Source: Pelosinus sp.
GTDB lineage: Bacteria > Bacillota > Negativicutes > Propionisporales > Propionisporaceae
Direction: 5' to 3'
DNA: 50,632 bases
Assembly: GCA_021372375.1 (NCBI GenBank)
Contig: JAJFUN010000118.1
Location: 1 to 50,632 of the forward strand
Position 1 is the first letter of the stretch; the number at the start of each line of letters is the position of its first letter. This document shows positions 7,812-16,071 of the stretch, one piece after another. The translations under genes and the position numbers were made by a program. The notes under the pieces are model-generated. The model saw nothing but the letters and a program-made list of their open reading frames with translations, was not told the origin of the DNA and searched no databases.

Positions 7812-8742
7812 TGTTGTTGTTGCCACGCCGCTAGCCAAACTCATCAAGGAACATAATGAGGCCAAGGTCGGCTTTGTTGTGGCGGCAAAGTCAGCAGATT
7901 TATTGGTCAATCATAGTTTTATTGACGATGTGTTTGCCTACAGTAAAAAGAATAAGGAAAAAATAATTTATGAAATTAGGCAAAAGGGATATAATGAAGC
8001 CATTATTATGGATGAACGGTTGACTTCGACTTTACTTGCATGGAAAGCTAATTGCAAGCTATTGAATATAGGTCTTGAGATATCATTAGGGGCCAATCGT
8101 TTGTTTAAACGGGTAAATCGTAAGGTCAGAGCCATCGAAGATTATGCATCCTATATTGAAATGATAAATCCTGAGTTAAATCAATATGAAATAACACCAA
8201 TATTGGGCAGTCCAGATGAAAACAGAGAAAAATATCTTACTCAATGGATTGAAACTCAGAAAAAAATAACTAGCAAACTGGTATTTATTATTCCTAAAAG
8301 TGCGGCCCTTAATAAAAATTGGCCGCTTGAGTATTTTAGTGAAATTAATTTATTCTTGAATAAAAAAGAAGTTGTTCCGGTATATATTGGTTCAAAAAAT
8401 GATGTCGAGTATATAGAAAAAATTAAAGGTAAAAAGATAAATGCAGCAGGTGTATTTAGCCTGAGAGAATTGCCGACGCTGGCTCAGCATGCCGCATTTG
8501 CCATTTCAGTTTGTACAGGACCTATGCATATTATCAGTACTGCTAAGGTACCCACAATTGTATTGTACGGACCGAGTGATCCTGTTCGTTGGGCTCCGCC
8601 CAATGCATTTGTTTTGCATAGTAAATTGCCTTGTGTGCCTTGCGGACGACTTGATTGCACACAGGGTACAGGAAAAACATGTATGCACTTAATTACGCCT
8701 GCCCAAGTAGAAAATGCAATTATAAAACAGAATTTGATATAG
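7768..8742 (+). CDS. GT9 heptosyltransferase-family protein
   Basis: 324-aa second GT9 protein. The N-terminus KILIINRLGIGDVVVATPLA matches ADP-heptose:LPS heptosyltransferases, and the C-terminus has SVCTGPMHIISTAKVPTIVL followed by LYGPSDPVRWAPP. The terminal cysteines (PCVPCGRLDC) parallel those of the 5619 gene. Two consecutive ATG codons (7768 and 7771) follow GGGAGGT; either could start translation. It overlaps the upstream GT4 by 44 nt. It probably adds a second heptose or another sugar to LPS core; WaaF/WaaQ equivalence is not decidable here. Confidence 0.8.
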   Translation: MMRKILIINRLGIGDVVVATPLAKLIKEHNEAKVGFVVAAKSADLLVNHSFIDDVFAYSKKNKEKIIYEIRQKGYNEAIIMDERLTSTLLAWKANCKLLNIGLEISLGANRLFKRVNRKVRAIEDYASYIEMINPELNQYEITPILGSPDENREKYLTQWIETQKKITSKLVFIIPKSAALNKNWPLEYFSEINLFLNKKEVVPVYIGSKNDVEYIEKIKGKKINAAGVFSLRELPTLAQHAAFAISVCTGPMHIISTAKVPTIVLYGPSDPVRWAPPNAFVLHSKLPCVPCGRLDCTQGTGKTCMHLITPAQVENAIIKQNLI

Positions 8743-8763
8743 GTAGGTATTAGGAGGATTATT

Positions 8764-9678
8764 ATGGAGGAAATTACCATTGTCACAGCATTTTTTGATA
8801 TTGGCAGAGAAAAATGGCCTGGCTTTGAGAGGGACAATAGCAAGTATGTAGAAAACTTTAAGTTTTGGGCAAGAATGAAAAATAAGCTGGTGGTGTATAC
8901 AGATCAGGAAACTGCTCGGCAAGTGCAGCAAATACGCGAGTCATTTGGATTAAAAGATAGAACACAGACAGTGGTTGTTGATGATATTACAACACTAGAT
9001 CCGGATATCTATCAATGTATGGAAAAGGTTTTGGCTAATGAATTGGCCATAAAGTTTAGAAGAAAGCCTGCATCGCCCGAGTCATATATTGCCATGTATG
9101 ATTATGTGATGTATTTAAAAACATATTTTATTGTAGATGCAATTGAACGAGGTTTAGCAAATGGAATGATTTCTTGGATGGATTTTGGCTATAATCACGG
9201 CGGAAAGTTTTATACAAATCCATTAGAATTTGATTTTTTATGGCAATATGACTTTTCTGCAAAGATCCATCTTTTTTCTATCGAGCCACTTGATGAGACC
9301 CCAATTTTTGAGATTGTTAGGGATATGAAGATATATATTTCGGGCGGTATTGTTATTGCTCCAGCTGAATTGTGGAAGATACTTCTGCCTTTAGTACGTA
9401 GAGCAATTTTTAGCCTTGCCAGTTGCGGGCTTATGGATGATGATCAGACTTTATTAATTATGGCATATAGAGAGCATCCGGAATTTTTCGAAATTCATCC
9501 GATTGAAGACTTTTTTTGTCCCCTGAAAGACTGTGGATGTTCTCATTTGACCTCACTTCCATTGCGAAAATCAAAGAAGTCAAGGAAGACAGCAAAGAGA
9601 TTTTGGAATCAAGGGCAGTATCTTCTTGCTTTGCAATGGTATTTTAGATATTTTGTAGAGAAATTACGTAGTAGATAG
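8764..9678 (+). CDS. HtrL/YibB (WlaTB-like) family protein
   Basis: 304-aa soluble protein of the HtrL_YibB family. The diagnostic N-terminus is ITIVTAFFDIGREKWPGF, followed by KFWARMKNKLVVYTDQE. Further conserved blocks are WMDFGYNHGG, IYISGGIVIAP and GLMDDDQTLLIMAYREHP. Members occur in LPS and lipooligosaccharide core loci (E. coli yibB near waa genes, Campylobacter wlaTB) and have a glycosyltransferase-like arrangement, but their reaction is not well defined. The ATG follows TTAGGAGG. The last 30 residues are basic (RKSKKSRKTAKRF), which may aid membrane association. The context supports core or outer-chain sugar modification. Confidence 0.8.
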   Translation: MEEITIVTAFFDIGREKWPGFERDNSKYVENFKFWARMKNKLVVYTDQETARQVQQIRESFGLKDRTQTVVVDDITTLDPDIYQCMEKVLANELAIKFRRKPASPESYIAMYDYVMYLKTYFIVDAIERGLANGMISWMDFGYNHGGKFYTNPLEFDFLWQYDFSAKIHLFSIEPLDETPIFEIVRDMKIYISGGIVIAPAELWKILLPLVRRAIFSLASCGLMDDDQTLLIMAYREHPEFFEIHPIEDFFCPLKDCGCSHLTSLPLRKSKKSRKTAKRFWNQGQYLLALQWYFRYFVEKLRSR

Positions 9679-9720
9679 TCTAAGTACGTAGTTTTTTATT
9701 ATATTTTAAGGATGGTTGAT

Positions 9721-10608
9721 ATGATAATTGTGAAGTTATCCGGTGGATTAGGTAATCAAATGTTTCAATATGCTGCGGCAAAATCGTTGGCAATACGTAA
9801 TAATACGCAGCTCAAGATTGATATTACGAGATTACTAAATTCTCCTGCTAGGGACACCAAAAGGGAATATGAACTAAATATATATAATATTGACGATCAA
9901 TTGGCGACAAATATTGAAGTGGATAAAATGGTCGGTACTAAATATAATTTCCGATATTTCAAAAGGAAGCTGATAGACAAAATCATGCCTTTTAGTAAAG
10001 GGACATATATAAAGGAACGTAGTTTTTGTTTTGATCCAAGGGTTATTACACTGGGAGATAATATCCTTTTGGATGGAGCCTGGGCTAGCGAAAAGTATTT
10101 TTCGGATACTGAAGGGGATATAAGAAAAATATTCAAATTGAGAAAGAAGCCAAGCCCTAAAACAGTAGAAGTCTGGAACCAAATAGCAAAGGTTAATTCA
10201 GTGAGCATTCATATCAGACGGGGCGATTATATAACTAATCCGCATGCTAAGGTTTTTCATGGCGTATGCTCAATGGAATATTATCAACAAGCTATGGAGC
10301 TTATAAGTGATAAAATTAAAAATCCTCATTTTTTTATTTTTTCCGATGATCTGCCATGGGCAAAAGAGAATTTTGGACAAAATAGCACGCTGACATATGT
10401 AGAGCATAATTTAGGGATTGCTAATCATGAAGATATGCTCCTGATGAGCGCATGCAAACATAATATTATTGCCAATAGTACATTTAGTTGGTGGGGAGCA
10501 TGGCTGAACCAAAATTCTAATAAAATTGTAATTTCGCCCAAACAGTGGTATTTGGCGAACAAATTAGATATTAAAGATTTGTTGCCGGAAAGCTGGATAA
10601 AAATTTAA
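9721..10608 (+). CDS. GT11 alpha-1,2-fucosyltransferase-like glycosyltransferase
   Basis: 295-aa protein with the GT11 hallmarks: KLSGGLGNQMFQYAAAKSLA at the N-terminus, SIHIRRGDYI (the HxRRGDY donor-binding motif) mid-protein, and NSTFSWWGAWLN near the C-terminus. The family transfers L-fucose from GDP-L-fucose in an alpha-1,2 linkage, usually to galactose. GDP-L-fucose can be made by manC, gmd and fcl at 47.4-50.6 kb in this window, which supports the donor. I start at ATG 9721, with TTTAAGGA 9 nt upstream; an in-frame ATG at 9712 overlaps that ribosome site. The acceptor is unknown. Confidence 0.87.
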   Translation: MIIVKLSGGLGNQMFQYAAAKSLAIRNNTQLKIDITRLLNSPARDTKREYELNIYNIDDQLATNIEVDKMVGTKYNFRYFKRKLIDKIMPFSKGTYIKERSFCFDPRVITLGDNILLDGAWASEKYFSDTEGDIRKIFKLRKKPSPKTVEVWNQIAKVNSVSIHIRRGDYITNPHAKVFHGVCSMEYYQQAMELISDKIKNPHFFIFSDDLPWAKENFGQNSTLTYVEHNLGIANHEDMLLMSACKHNIIANSTFSWWGAWLNQNSNKIVISPKQWYLANKLDIKDLLPESWIKI

Positions 10609-10759
10609 GTAGGATATAATTTGTTAAGAATATTGGATAAAATAGGAACGGTTTATTATTCAAGAAGCTATTTGCTATCTTGTCCCATTTATTGCCATTG
10701 TTATACTTACGATCAAGGCATATTATAATGATTATTTATATTAAGGGAGAGTCATAAAT
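10609..10759 (+). other. Intergenic gap with a possible 5' gene relic
   Basis: 151 bp. From TTG 10621 a 35-codon frame reads LRILDKIGTVYYSRSYLL before going out of register and stopping (TAA at 10726-10728). It resembles the beginning of sugar acetyltransferases or other short O-antigen enzymes, but it is too short to identify. The ribosome site GGGAG for the next gene is at its end. Confidence 0.25.
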
Positions 10760-11794
10760 ATGAATACAAGTAGGCCCCTCGTGAGTGTGTGCATACCGGT
10801 TTATAATGGAGCTGCTGTTATTGCCGATACAATCCATTCGCTTTTAACTCAGACTTACAATAATATAGAGTTTATTGTTGTTGACAATGCATCTACTGAT
10901 AATACTGTAGAAGTTGTAACGTCGATTGCAAAAGATCAGATGAAAATTATAAAAAATGAGACTAATATTGGTGCTGCAGATAACTGGAATAAATGCTTGG
11001 AAGTTGCCCAAGGCGATTTTATTGCAATTTATCATGCAGATGATCTATACGAACCTACCATAGTAGAAAAATCAGTGGCAGTTTTATCGGGTGATAATGA
11101 GATCGGAGCGGTGTTTACTGCAGCAAATAAGGTAGATAATAACTTGAACAAGATTGGTGAGATTAATATTCAAAAAGGGCTATCACCACTAATGAAATAC
11201 GGCTTGTCTGATATTGTGAAAAATGTATTAGTGTTTCGTACCAATCCGTTTGTGTGTCCATCCTTTATGATGCGCAAATCTGTATATAAGCAAATAGGCG
11301 GATTTAATGCAATTGATTTTAAGTATATTTTTGATTTTGATTATTACATTAGAATTTCAGAAGTAACAAATGTTGTGTTTTTATCAGAGCGATTAATGAA
11401 TTATCGTATTAGTACAGGTCAAACTACATATAAAATCAAAACACAAAATACCGAGCCTGATGAATTCTTAAAGATAATGGATCGATATGTTAAAACAAAT
11501 TATATAGACAGTGTAAATATTGACCTCCAATATTTGAAGCAGTATGAATGCCGACATGATATCGATAAACATAAAAGAGCAGTTCGCTTACTTCATCAAC
11601 ATAGGATTAGTGAGGCACTTGTATTATTTAAAAGTTCACTTACTGTAAATCGCTTGAAAGTTGCTTTTAAAAAATTTAGCGTTTTTCGGGATTTAATATA
11701 CACGATCATTTTTTTGCTAGCGATAAAAGCAGGATTAGGTGAGCAACTTGCGGATATTGCTTACAAAATAAATATAAGAAATTTTAAAAATTAA
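10760..11794 (+). CDS. Glycosyltransferase family 2
   Basis: 344-aa GT-A inverting glycosyltransferase. SVCIPVYNGAAVIADTIHSL (about 9-28) and VVDNASTDNTVEVV form the nucleotide site, and YHADDLYEP (near residue 94) carries the DxD-like metal-binding motif. The C-terminal 100 residues are helical and lysine-rich with a hydrophobic stretch near residues 315-330 that may contact the membrane. ATG follows AAGGGAGAG. It lies upstream of the CDP-sugar genes, so it may use or accept their product, but donor and acceptor are unknown. Confidence 0.82.
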   Translation: MNTSRPLVSVCIPVYNGAAVIADTIHSLLTQTYNNIEFIVVDNASTDNTVEVVTSIAKDQMKIIKNETNIGAADNWNKCLEVAQGDFIAIYHADDLYEPTIVEKSVAVLSGDNEIGAVFTAANKVDNNLNKIGEINIQKGLSPLMKYGLSDIVKNVLVFRTNPFVCPSFMMRKSVYKQIGGFNAIDFKYIFDFDYYIRISEVTNVVFLSERLMNYRISTGQTTYKIKTQNTEPDEFLKIMDRYVKTNYIDSVNIDLQYLKQYECRHDIDKHKRAVRLLHQHRISEALVLFKSSLTVNRLKVAFKKFSVFRDLIYTIIFLLAIKAGLGEQLADIAYKINIRNFKN

Positions 11795-11817
11795 CCTGTG
11801 TTTTATAGGAAACTCAA

Positions 11818-11848
11818 TTGAATGGTGCTGATAAATTCACTTTATAAT
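11818..11848 (+). promoter_or_regulatory. Possible SigA promoter for the CDP-sugar operon
   Basis: TTGAAT (11818-11823) and a perfect TATAAT (11843-11848) with a 19-nt spacer precede the rfbF start at 11917. The spacer is longer than optimal, so this is only a candidate. The gap 11795-11916 contains no other feature. Confidence 0.35.
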
Positions 11849-11916
11849 AAGGTGCAGAGCGAATTGGCTGCAGATAGTAAAACATGTATTTGTGGATAAG
11901 AAAGGAGAGAAGCATT

Positions 11917-12693
11917 ATGAAAGTTGTAATTTTAGCAGGGGGATTTGGTACACGAATTAGTGAAGAGTCTCATTTAAAACCAAAACCAATGATAGAAATT
12001 GGTGGGCGTCCGATTCTTTGGCACATTATGAAAATTTACTCTCATTATGGATTTAATGATTATATTATTTGTTTGGGCTATAAGGGGTATTGTATAAAGG
12101 AATATTTTGCACACTATTTTTTACATGAATCCGATATTACATTCGATTTTCGCATGTCTAATCAGCAAATTATTCATAACCATCATGCTGAGCCTTGGAA
12201 AGTTACATTAGTAAATACGGGCTTGAATACTATGACCGGCGGAAGAGTGAAAAGAGTCAAAGATTATATCGGAAATGAACCGTTTATGCTGACTTATGGG
12301 GACGGAGTAAGTGATGTGAATATTAGTGATTTGGTTAAATATCACAAAGAACATGGCAAGCTCGCTACTGTTACATCAGTACAGCCGTCAGGCCGCTTTG
12401 GTGCACTCGATTTAACCGAAGAAGGGGAAGTACTAGGCTTTCAGGAAAAGCCGCAAGGGGACTGTGGCTGGATTAATGGAGGTTTTTTTGTATTGCAGCC
12501 AGAGGTATTAGATTATATTGATGGCGATGCTACAATTTTTGAACGTGCGCCGCTTGAAAATTTAAGTAAAAATAATCAGCTTATGGCGTATAGTCACAAA
12601 GGCTTTTGGCAGCCGATGGATACGATGCGAGATAAAGAGCAATTGGAAAAACTGTGGCAGCAAAATCAAGCGCCATGGAAGTTATGGAAATAG
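11917..12693 (+). CDS. rfbF: Glucose-1-phosphate cytidylyltransferase
   Basis: 258-aa sugar-nucleotidyltransferase making CDP-glucose from glucose 1-phosphate and CTP, the first step of CDP-3,6-dideoxyhexose pathways. The N-terminal VVILAGGFGTRISEES and KPKPMIEIGGRPILWHIMK motifs are specific to RfbF/DdhA. GDGVSDVNISDLVKYH and the terminal KGFWQPMDTMRDKEQLEKLW (RDK) also match. Length equals the usual 256-260 aa. I chose ATG 11917 after AAAGGAGAG rather than the in-frame ATG at 11884. It is followed at once by rfbG. Confidence 0.95.
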   Translation: MKVVILAGGFGTRISEESHLKPKPMIEIGGRPILWHIMKIYSHYGFNDYIICLGYKGYCIKEYFAHYFLHESDITFDFRMSNQQIIHNHHAEPWKVTLVNTGLNTMTGGRVKRVKDYIGNEPFMLTYGDGVSDVNISDLVKYHKEHGKLATVTSVQPSGRFGALDLTEEGEVLGFQEKPQGDCGWINGGFFVLQPEVLDYIDGDATIFERAPLENLSKNNQLMAYSHKGFWQPMDTMRDKEQLEKLWQQNQAPWKLWK

Positions 12694-12702
12694 GTGCTAT
12701 TG

Positions 12703-13782
12703 ATGATAACTAGAGAATTTTGGCAAGGGAAAAAAGTATTTTTGACCGGACATACTGGCTTTAAAGGATCATGGCTTTCACTGTGGCTGCACAGCATGGA
12801 GGCAGAAGTAACTGGGTATGCCTTGCATCCGCCTACTCAGCCGAGTTTATTTGAATTGTGTCATATAGAGCAGCTCATGCATTCGGTAGTTGGTGATGTG
12901 CGCGATGCGGAGAATTTGCAGCGGGCTATGGCGGAAGCGCAGCCTGAGATTGTAATTCATATGGCAGCTCAGCCGCTGGTTCGTGATTCGTATCGCATTC
13001 CGGCAGAAACGTATGCTATTAATGTTATGGGGACTGTAAATTTATTCGAAGCAGTTCGCCATTGTAAAAGTGTGAAAGCAGTAGTTAATGTGACAACAGA
13101 TAAGTGTTATCAAAACAGAGAATGGGTATGGGGATATCGGGAAAATGAACCAATGGGCGGGTACGATCCATATTCTAATAGTAAGGCATGTTCTGAGTTG
13201 GTGACTTCTTCTTATCGAAATTCCTTTTTTCATCCGGTTAAATATGCCGAGCATGGTGTAGCAGTAGCATCGGCTCGTGCTGGCAATGTTATTGGCGGCG
13301 GTGATTGGGCGGCTGACCGCTTGATACCGGATTGTATCAACTCACTTATCAATGGTGAAAGAATTCTTATTCGTAGTCCGCATGCTATTCGTCCATGGCA
13401 GCATGTTCTGGAACCGCTTAGCGGCTACTTACTTTTAGCACAGAAACTCTATGAAGAAGGCATAGCCTTTGCCGAAGGCTGGAATTTTGGGCCTAATGAT
13501 AGTGATGCTAAGCCGGTAGAATGGATTGTACAAAGACTTTGTAAACAGTGGGGTGAAAGCGCCTCCTATGAAATAGATAAAGGGCCGCAGCCGCATGAAG
13601 CCAATTATTTAAAGCTGGATTGTTCAAAAGCTCACATGAATTTGGGCTGGCAGCCCAAATGGAGTTTGGATCAGGCATTGGACAAGATTATAGAATGGGT
13701 TCATGCATATCAGAGCCATGAAGATATGCGGGCAATTTGTTTAAAACAAATAAATCAATATATAAAGGGGGTAGAGCGATGA
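12703..13782 (+). CDS. rfbG: CDP-glucose 4,6-dehydratase
   Basis: 359-aa extended short-chain dehydrogenase converting CDP-glucose to CDP-4-keto-6-deoxyglucose. [20 protein letters not shown] is the NAD-binding and family-specific motif (about 15-34). [14 protein letters not shown] (TDK) and [14 protein letters not shown] (YxxxK) give the catalytic residues. [18 protein letters not shown] is typical of RfbG. The ATG at 12703 has TAGGTG 6 nt upstream; an in-frame GTG at 12694 abuts the rfbF stop. The last codons overlap the rfbH start (ATGA). Confidence 0.95.
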   Translation: MITREFWQGKKVFLTGHTGFKGSWLSLWLHSMEAEVTGYALHPPTQPSLFELCHIEQLMHSVVGDVRDAENLQRAMAEAQPEIVIHMAAQPLVRDSYRIPAETYAINVMGTVNLFEAVRHCKSVKAVVNVTTDKCYQNREWVWGYRENEPMGGYDPYSNSKACSELVTSSYRNSFFHPVKYAEHGVAVASARAGNVIGGGDWAADRLIPDCINSLINGERILIRSPHAIRPWQHVLEPLSGYLLLAQKLYEEGIAFAEGWNFGPNDSDAKPVEWIVQRLCKQWGESASYEIDKGPQPHEANYLKLDCSKAHMNLGWQPKWSLDQALDKIIEWVHAYQSHEDMRAICLKQINQYIKGVER

Positions 13783-15128
13783 GGCAAAATGATGAGTTAG
13801 AAAAACAATTACGGCAACAGGCAATTGAGGCTGCCGTTAAGCATTATGAAGTAATGCATAAAAAGAAAAATGCATTTAAACCCGGTGATCGTATTTCGTA
13901 TGGCGGTCGTGTTTTTGATGAACAGGAAATTATTAATCTTGTGGATTCGGCATTAGATTTTTGGCTGACTACTGGAAAATATGCGGCACAATTTGAAAAT
14001 GAGTTTGCTGAATTTTTAGGGGTTAAGTATTGTTCTTTAACAAACTCCGGATCATCAGCAAATCTTCTGGCTTTTATGGCGTTAACTTCTCATAAGCTGG
14101 GTGATCGCAGAATAAAAAAAGGTGATGAGGTCATTACCGTTGCAGCGGGTTTTCCGACTACAGTCGCACCGATTATTCAGTACGGTGCAGTTCCTATTTT
14201 TGTTGATGTTACGTTGCCTACTTATAATATTGATGTTACACAGTTAGAAGCTGCCCTGTCAGAAAAAACCAAGGCAATTATGGTTGCGCATACGCTAGGA
14301 AATCCTTTTGATTTACAAGCAGTTAAGGACTTTTGTGATAAGCATGGCTTATGGCTTGTTGAGGATAACTGTGATGCACTGGGTACTAAATATTTATATA
14401 ATGGTGAATGGAGATATTCTGGAACGGTTGGACATTTGGGGACATCCAGTTTTTATCCACCACATCATATGACTATGGGTGAAGGTGGAGCCATTTATAC
14501 AAATGATCTTCAATTGAAACGATTGGTAGAGTCCTTCCGTGATTGGGGACGGGATTGCTGGTGTCCTTCAGGCAAGGATGATACTTGCAAACATCGTTTT
14601 ACTCAACAGTTCGGAGAGTTGCCGCTAGGTTATGATCATAAATATGTGTACTCGCATTTGGGGTATAATCTGAAAGTAACTGATATGCAAGCGGCAATAG
14701 GCTGCGCTCAAATGAAAAAGATGCCAGCTTTTATTGAAGCTCGTCGTAATAATTGGCAGATGCTGCGTGAAGGCCTGAATGATTTACAAGATGTATTGAT
14801 TTTACCTGAACCAACAAATAATTCTGAGCCAAGCTGGTTTGGATTTTTATTGACAGTAAAAGAAGATTCTTGTTTTAGTCGCGATGAGCTTGTCAGGTAT
14901 TTGGAAGATAACCAAATTCAAACCAGAATGCTGTTTGCAGGGAATCTACTGAAGCATCCTTGCTTTGATGAAATGCGAGCATCTGGTGAGGGATATCGAG
15001 TAGTTGGCGAGCTTGCTAATACTGATGTGATTATGAATCGGACTTTCTGGATTGGAGTTTATCCAGGTATGAACGAAGAGATGGTGCAGTATATGATTAG
15101 CAAAATTAGAGAGTTTGTGAGAAAATGA
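13779..15128 (+). CDS. rfbH: CDP-4-keto-6-deoxy-D-glucose 3-dehydratase (E1)
   Basis: 449-aa PMP-dependent [2Fe-2S] enzyme of the DegT fold that removes the C3 hydroxyl of CDP-4-keto-6-deoxyglucose. The PLP-binding Lys of normal aminotransferases is replaced by His: [14 protein letters not shown], first His about residue 229, as in Yersinia E1 (AscC/DdhC). Cysteines proposed to ligate the cluster are visible in EDNCDALG and in [12 protein letters not shown] (about 258-269). These features separate it from the single-component ColD. The ATG 13779 overlaps the rfbG stop and follows AAGGGGG. E1 normally needs a reductase partner (E3, AscD/DdhD), and no such gene is seen in the window. Confidence 0.95.
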   Translation: MRQNDELEKQLRQQAIEAAVKHYEVMHKKKNAFKPGDRISYGGRVFDEQEIINLVDSALDFWLTTGKYAAQFENEFAEFLGVKYCSLTNSGSSANLLAFMALTSHKLGDRRIKKGDEVITVAAGFPTTVAPIIQYGAVPIFVDVTLPTYNIDVTQLEAALSEKTKAIMVAHTLGNPFDLQAVKDFCDKHGLWLVEDNCDALGTKYLYNGEWRYSGTVGHLGTSSFYPPHHMTMGEGGAIYTNDLQLKRLVESFRDWGRDCWCPSGKDDTCKHRFTQQFGELPLGYDHKYVYSHLGYNLKVTDMQAAIGCAQMKKMPAFIEARRNNWQMLREGLNDLQDVLILPEPTNNSEPSWFGFLLTVKEDSCFSRDELVRYLEDNQIQTRMLFAGNLLKHPCFDEMRASGEGYRVVGELANTDVIMNRTFWIGVYPGMNEEMVQYMISKIREFVRK

Positions 15129-16054
15129 GAGTATTAGTAACGGGAGCTACGGGGTTTGTTGGTGCCTGTCTTGCACGCCGGATGGTTAGTTCTGGTTATG
15201 ACGTCCACATTTTTACCCGCAAACAGTCTAACAGGTGGCGAATCGCTGATTTATCAAAATCTATTACCAATCACGAAGTGGATTTGTGTGATTCTGACAA
15301 TGTAGATAAAGCTATAAAAGATATACGGCCGAATATAGTTTATCATCTTGCAACATATGGCGGGTTTGCTTTCCAGCAAGATACGCGAAATATTATGCAG
15401 TCAAATCTTATGGGAACAATAAATCTATTGCAATCCTGTGAGGCAATTGGCTTTGATTACTTCGTTAATACAGGTAGTTCTTCTGAATACGGCTTGAAAG
15501 AGTCGCCTATGAAAGAAGAAGACATTACTGCTCCGATAGGAGATTACGGGGTTTCTAAAGTAGCCGCTACTTTATTTTGTCAGTCTGAAGCAGTAAGAAA
15601 AAGCATGCCGATTGTTACGCTAAGGCTATTTTCACCATATGGTAACTGGGATGATCCTAAAAGGCTCATACCTTATGTTATAAAGTCACTTTTGAGAGAA
15701 GAAGTGCCCCAGTTATCTACCCCTACTTCAGTACGCGACTATGTATATATTAAAGATATACTAGATTTTTATCAAATGATTGTAAACCAGCCATTGGCAG
15801 CAGGTAATATTTATAATGTAGGCAGCGGAATTCAGCAGTCTATTGGGAGTATAGTAACCACAATAACAAAAATTATTGGGAATGGCATTGAACCAATATG
15901 GGGAGCAATAGAACAAAAAAGACCAGAGTCATCGTTATGGGTAGCAGACATTGCCAAGGCAAGGAATACTGGACTGGAAGTTAAGGTGGATTTAGAAACG
16001 GGGCTGCAGGAGACTATTTCCTGGATGAAGGAAAATATTGATTTATATCCATAA
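15125..16054 (+). CDS. NAD(P)-dependent SDR acting on the CDP-dideoxyhexose (YerF or abequose/paratose-synthase-like)
   Basis: 309-aa extended [21 protein letters not shown] is the Rossmann motif, [14 protein letters not shown] follows the second Asp region, NTGSSSEYG holds the catalytic Ser and [11 protein letters not shown] the Tyr/Lys pair. It starts within the rfbH stop (ATGA overlap) and ends 17 nt before the YerE-like gene. In Salmonella and Yersinia the gene after rfbH is a reductase (abequose or paratose synthase, or YerF which reduces the two-carbon branch of yersiniose). The adjacent ThDP enzyme makes a YerF-like role more likely, but sequence alone does not settle the substrate. 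Confidence 0.75.
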   Translation: MRVLVTGATGFVGACLARRMVSSGYDVHIFTRKQSNRWRIADLSKSITNHEVDLCDSDNVDKAIKDIRPNIVYHLATYGGFAFQQDTRNIMQSNLMGTINLLQSCEAIGFDYFVNTGSSSEYGLKESPMKEEDITAPIGDYGVSKVAATLFCQSEAVRKSMPIVTLRLFSPYGNWDDPKRLIPYVIKSLLREEVPQLSTPTSVRDYVYIKDILDFYQMIVNQPLAAGNIYNVGSGIQQSIGSIVTTITKIIGNGIEPIWGAIEQKRPESSLWVADIAKARNTGLEVKVDLETGLQETISWMKENIDLYP

Positions 16055-16071
16055 TAATAGGAAGTGTTGTA

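Noticed and set aside
13779-15128. RfbH as a normal sugar aminotransferase or as ColD
   Set aside because: The PLP lysine is replaced by His, and Fe-S ligand cysteines ([12 protein letters not shown]) are present, which is specific to E1-type 3-dehydratases.
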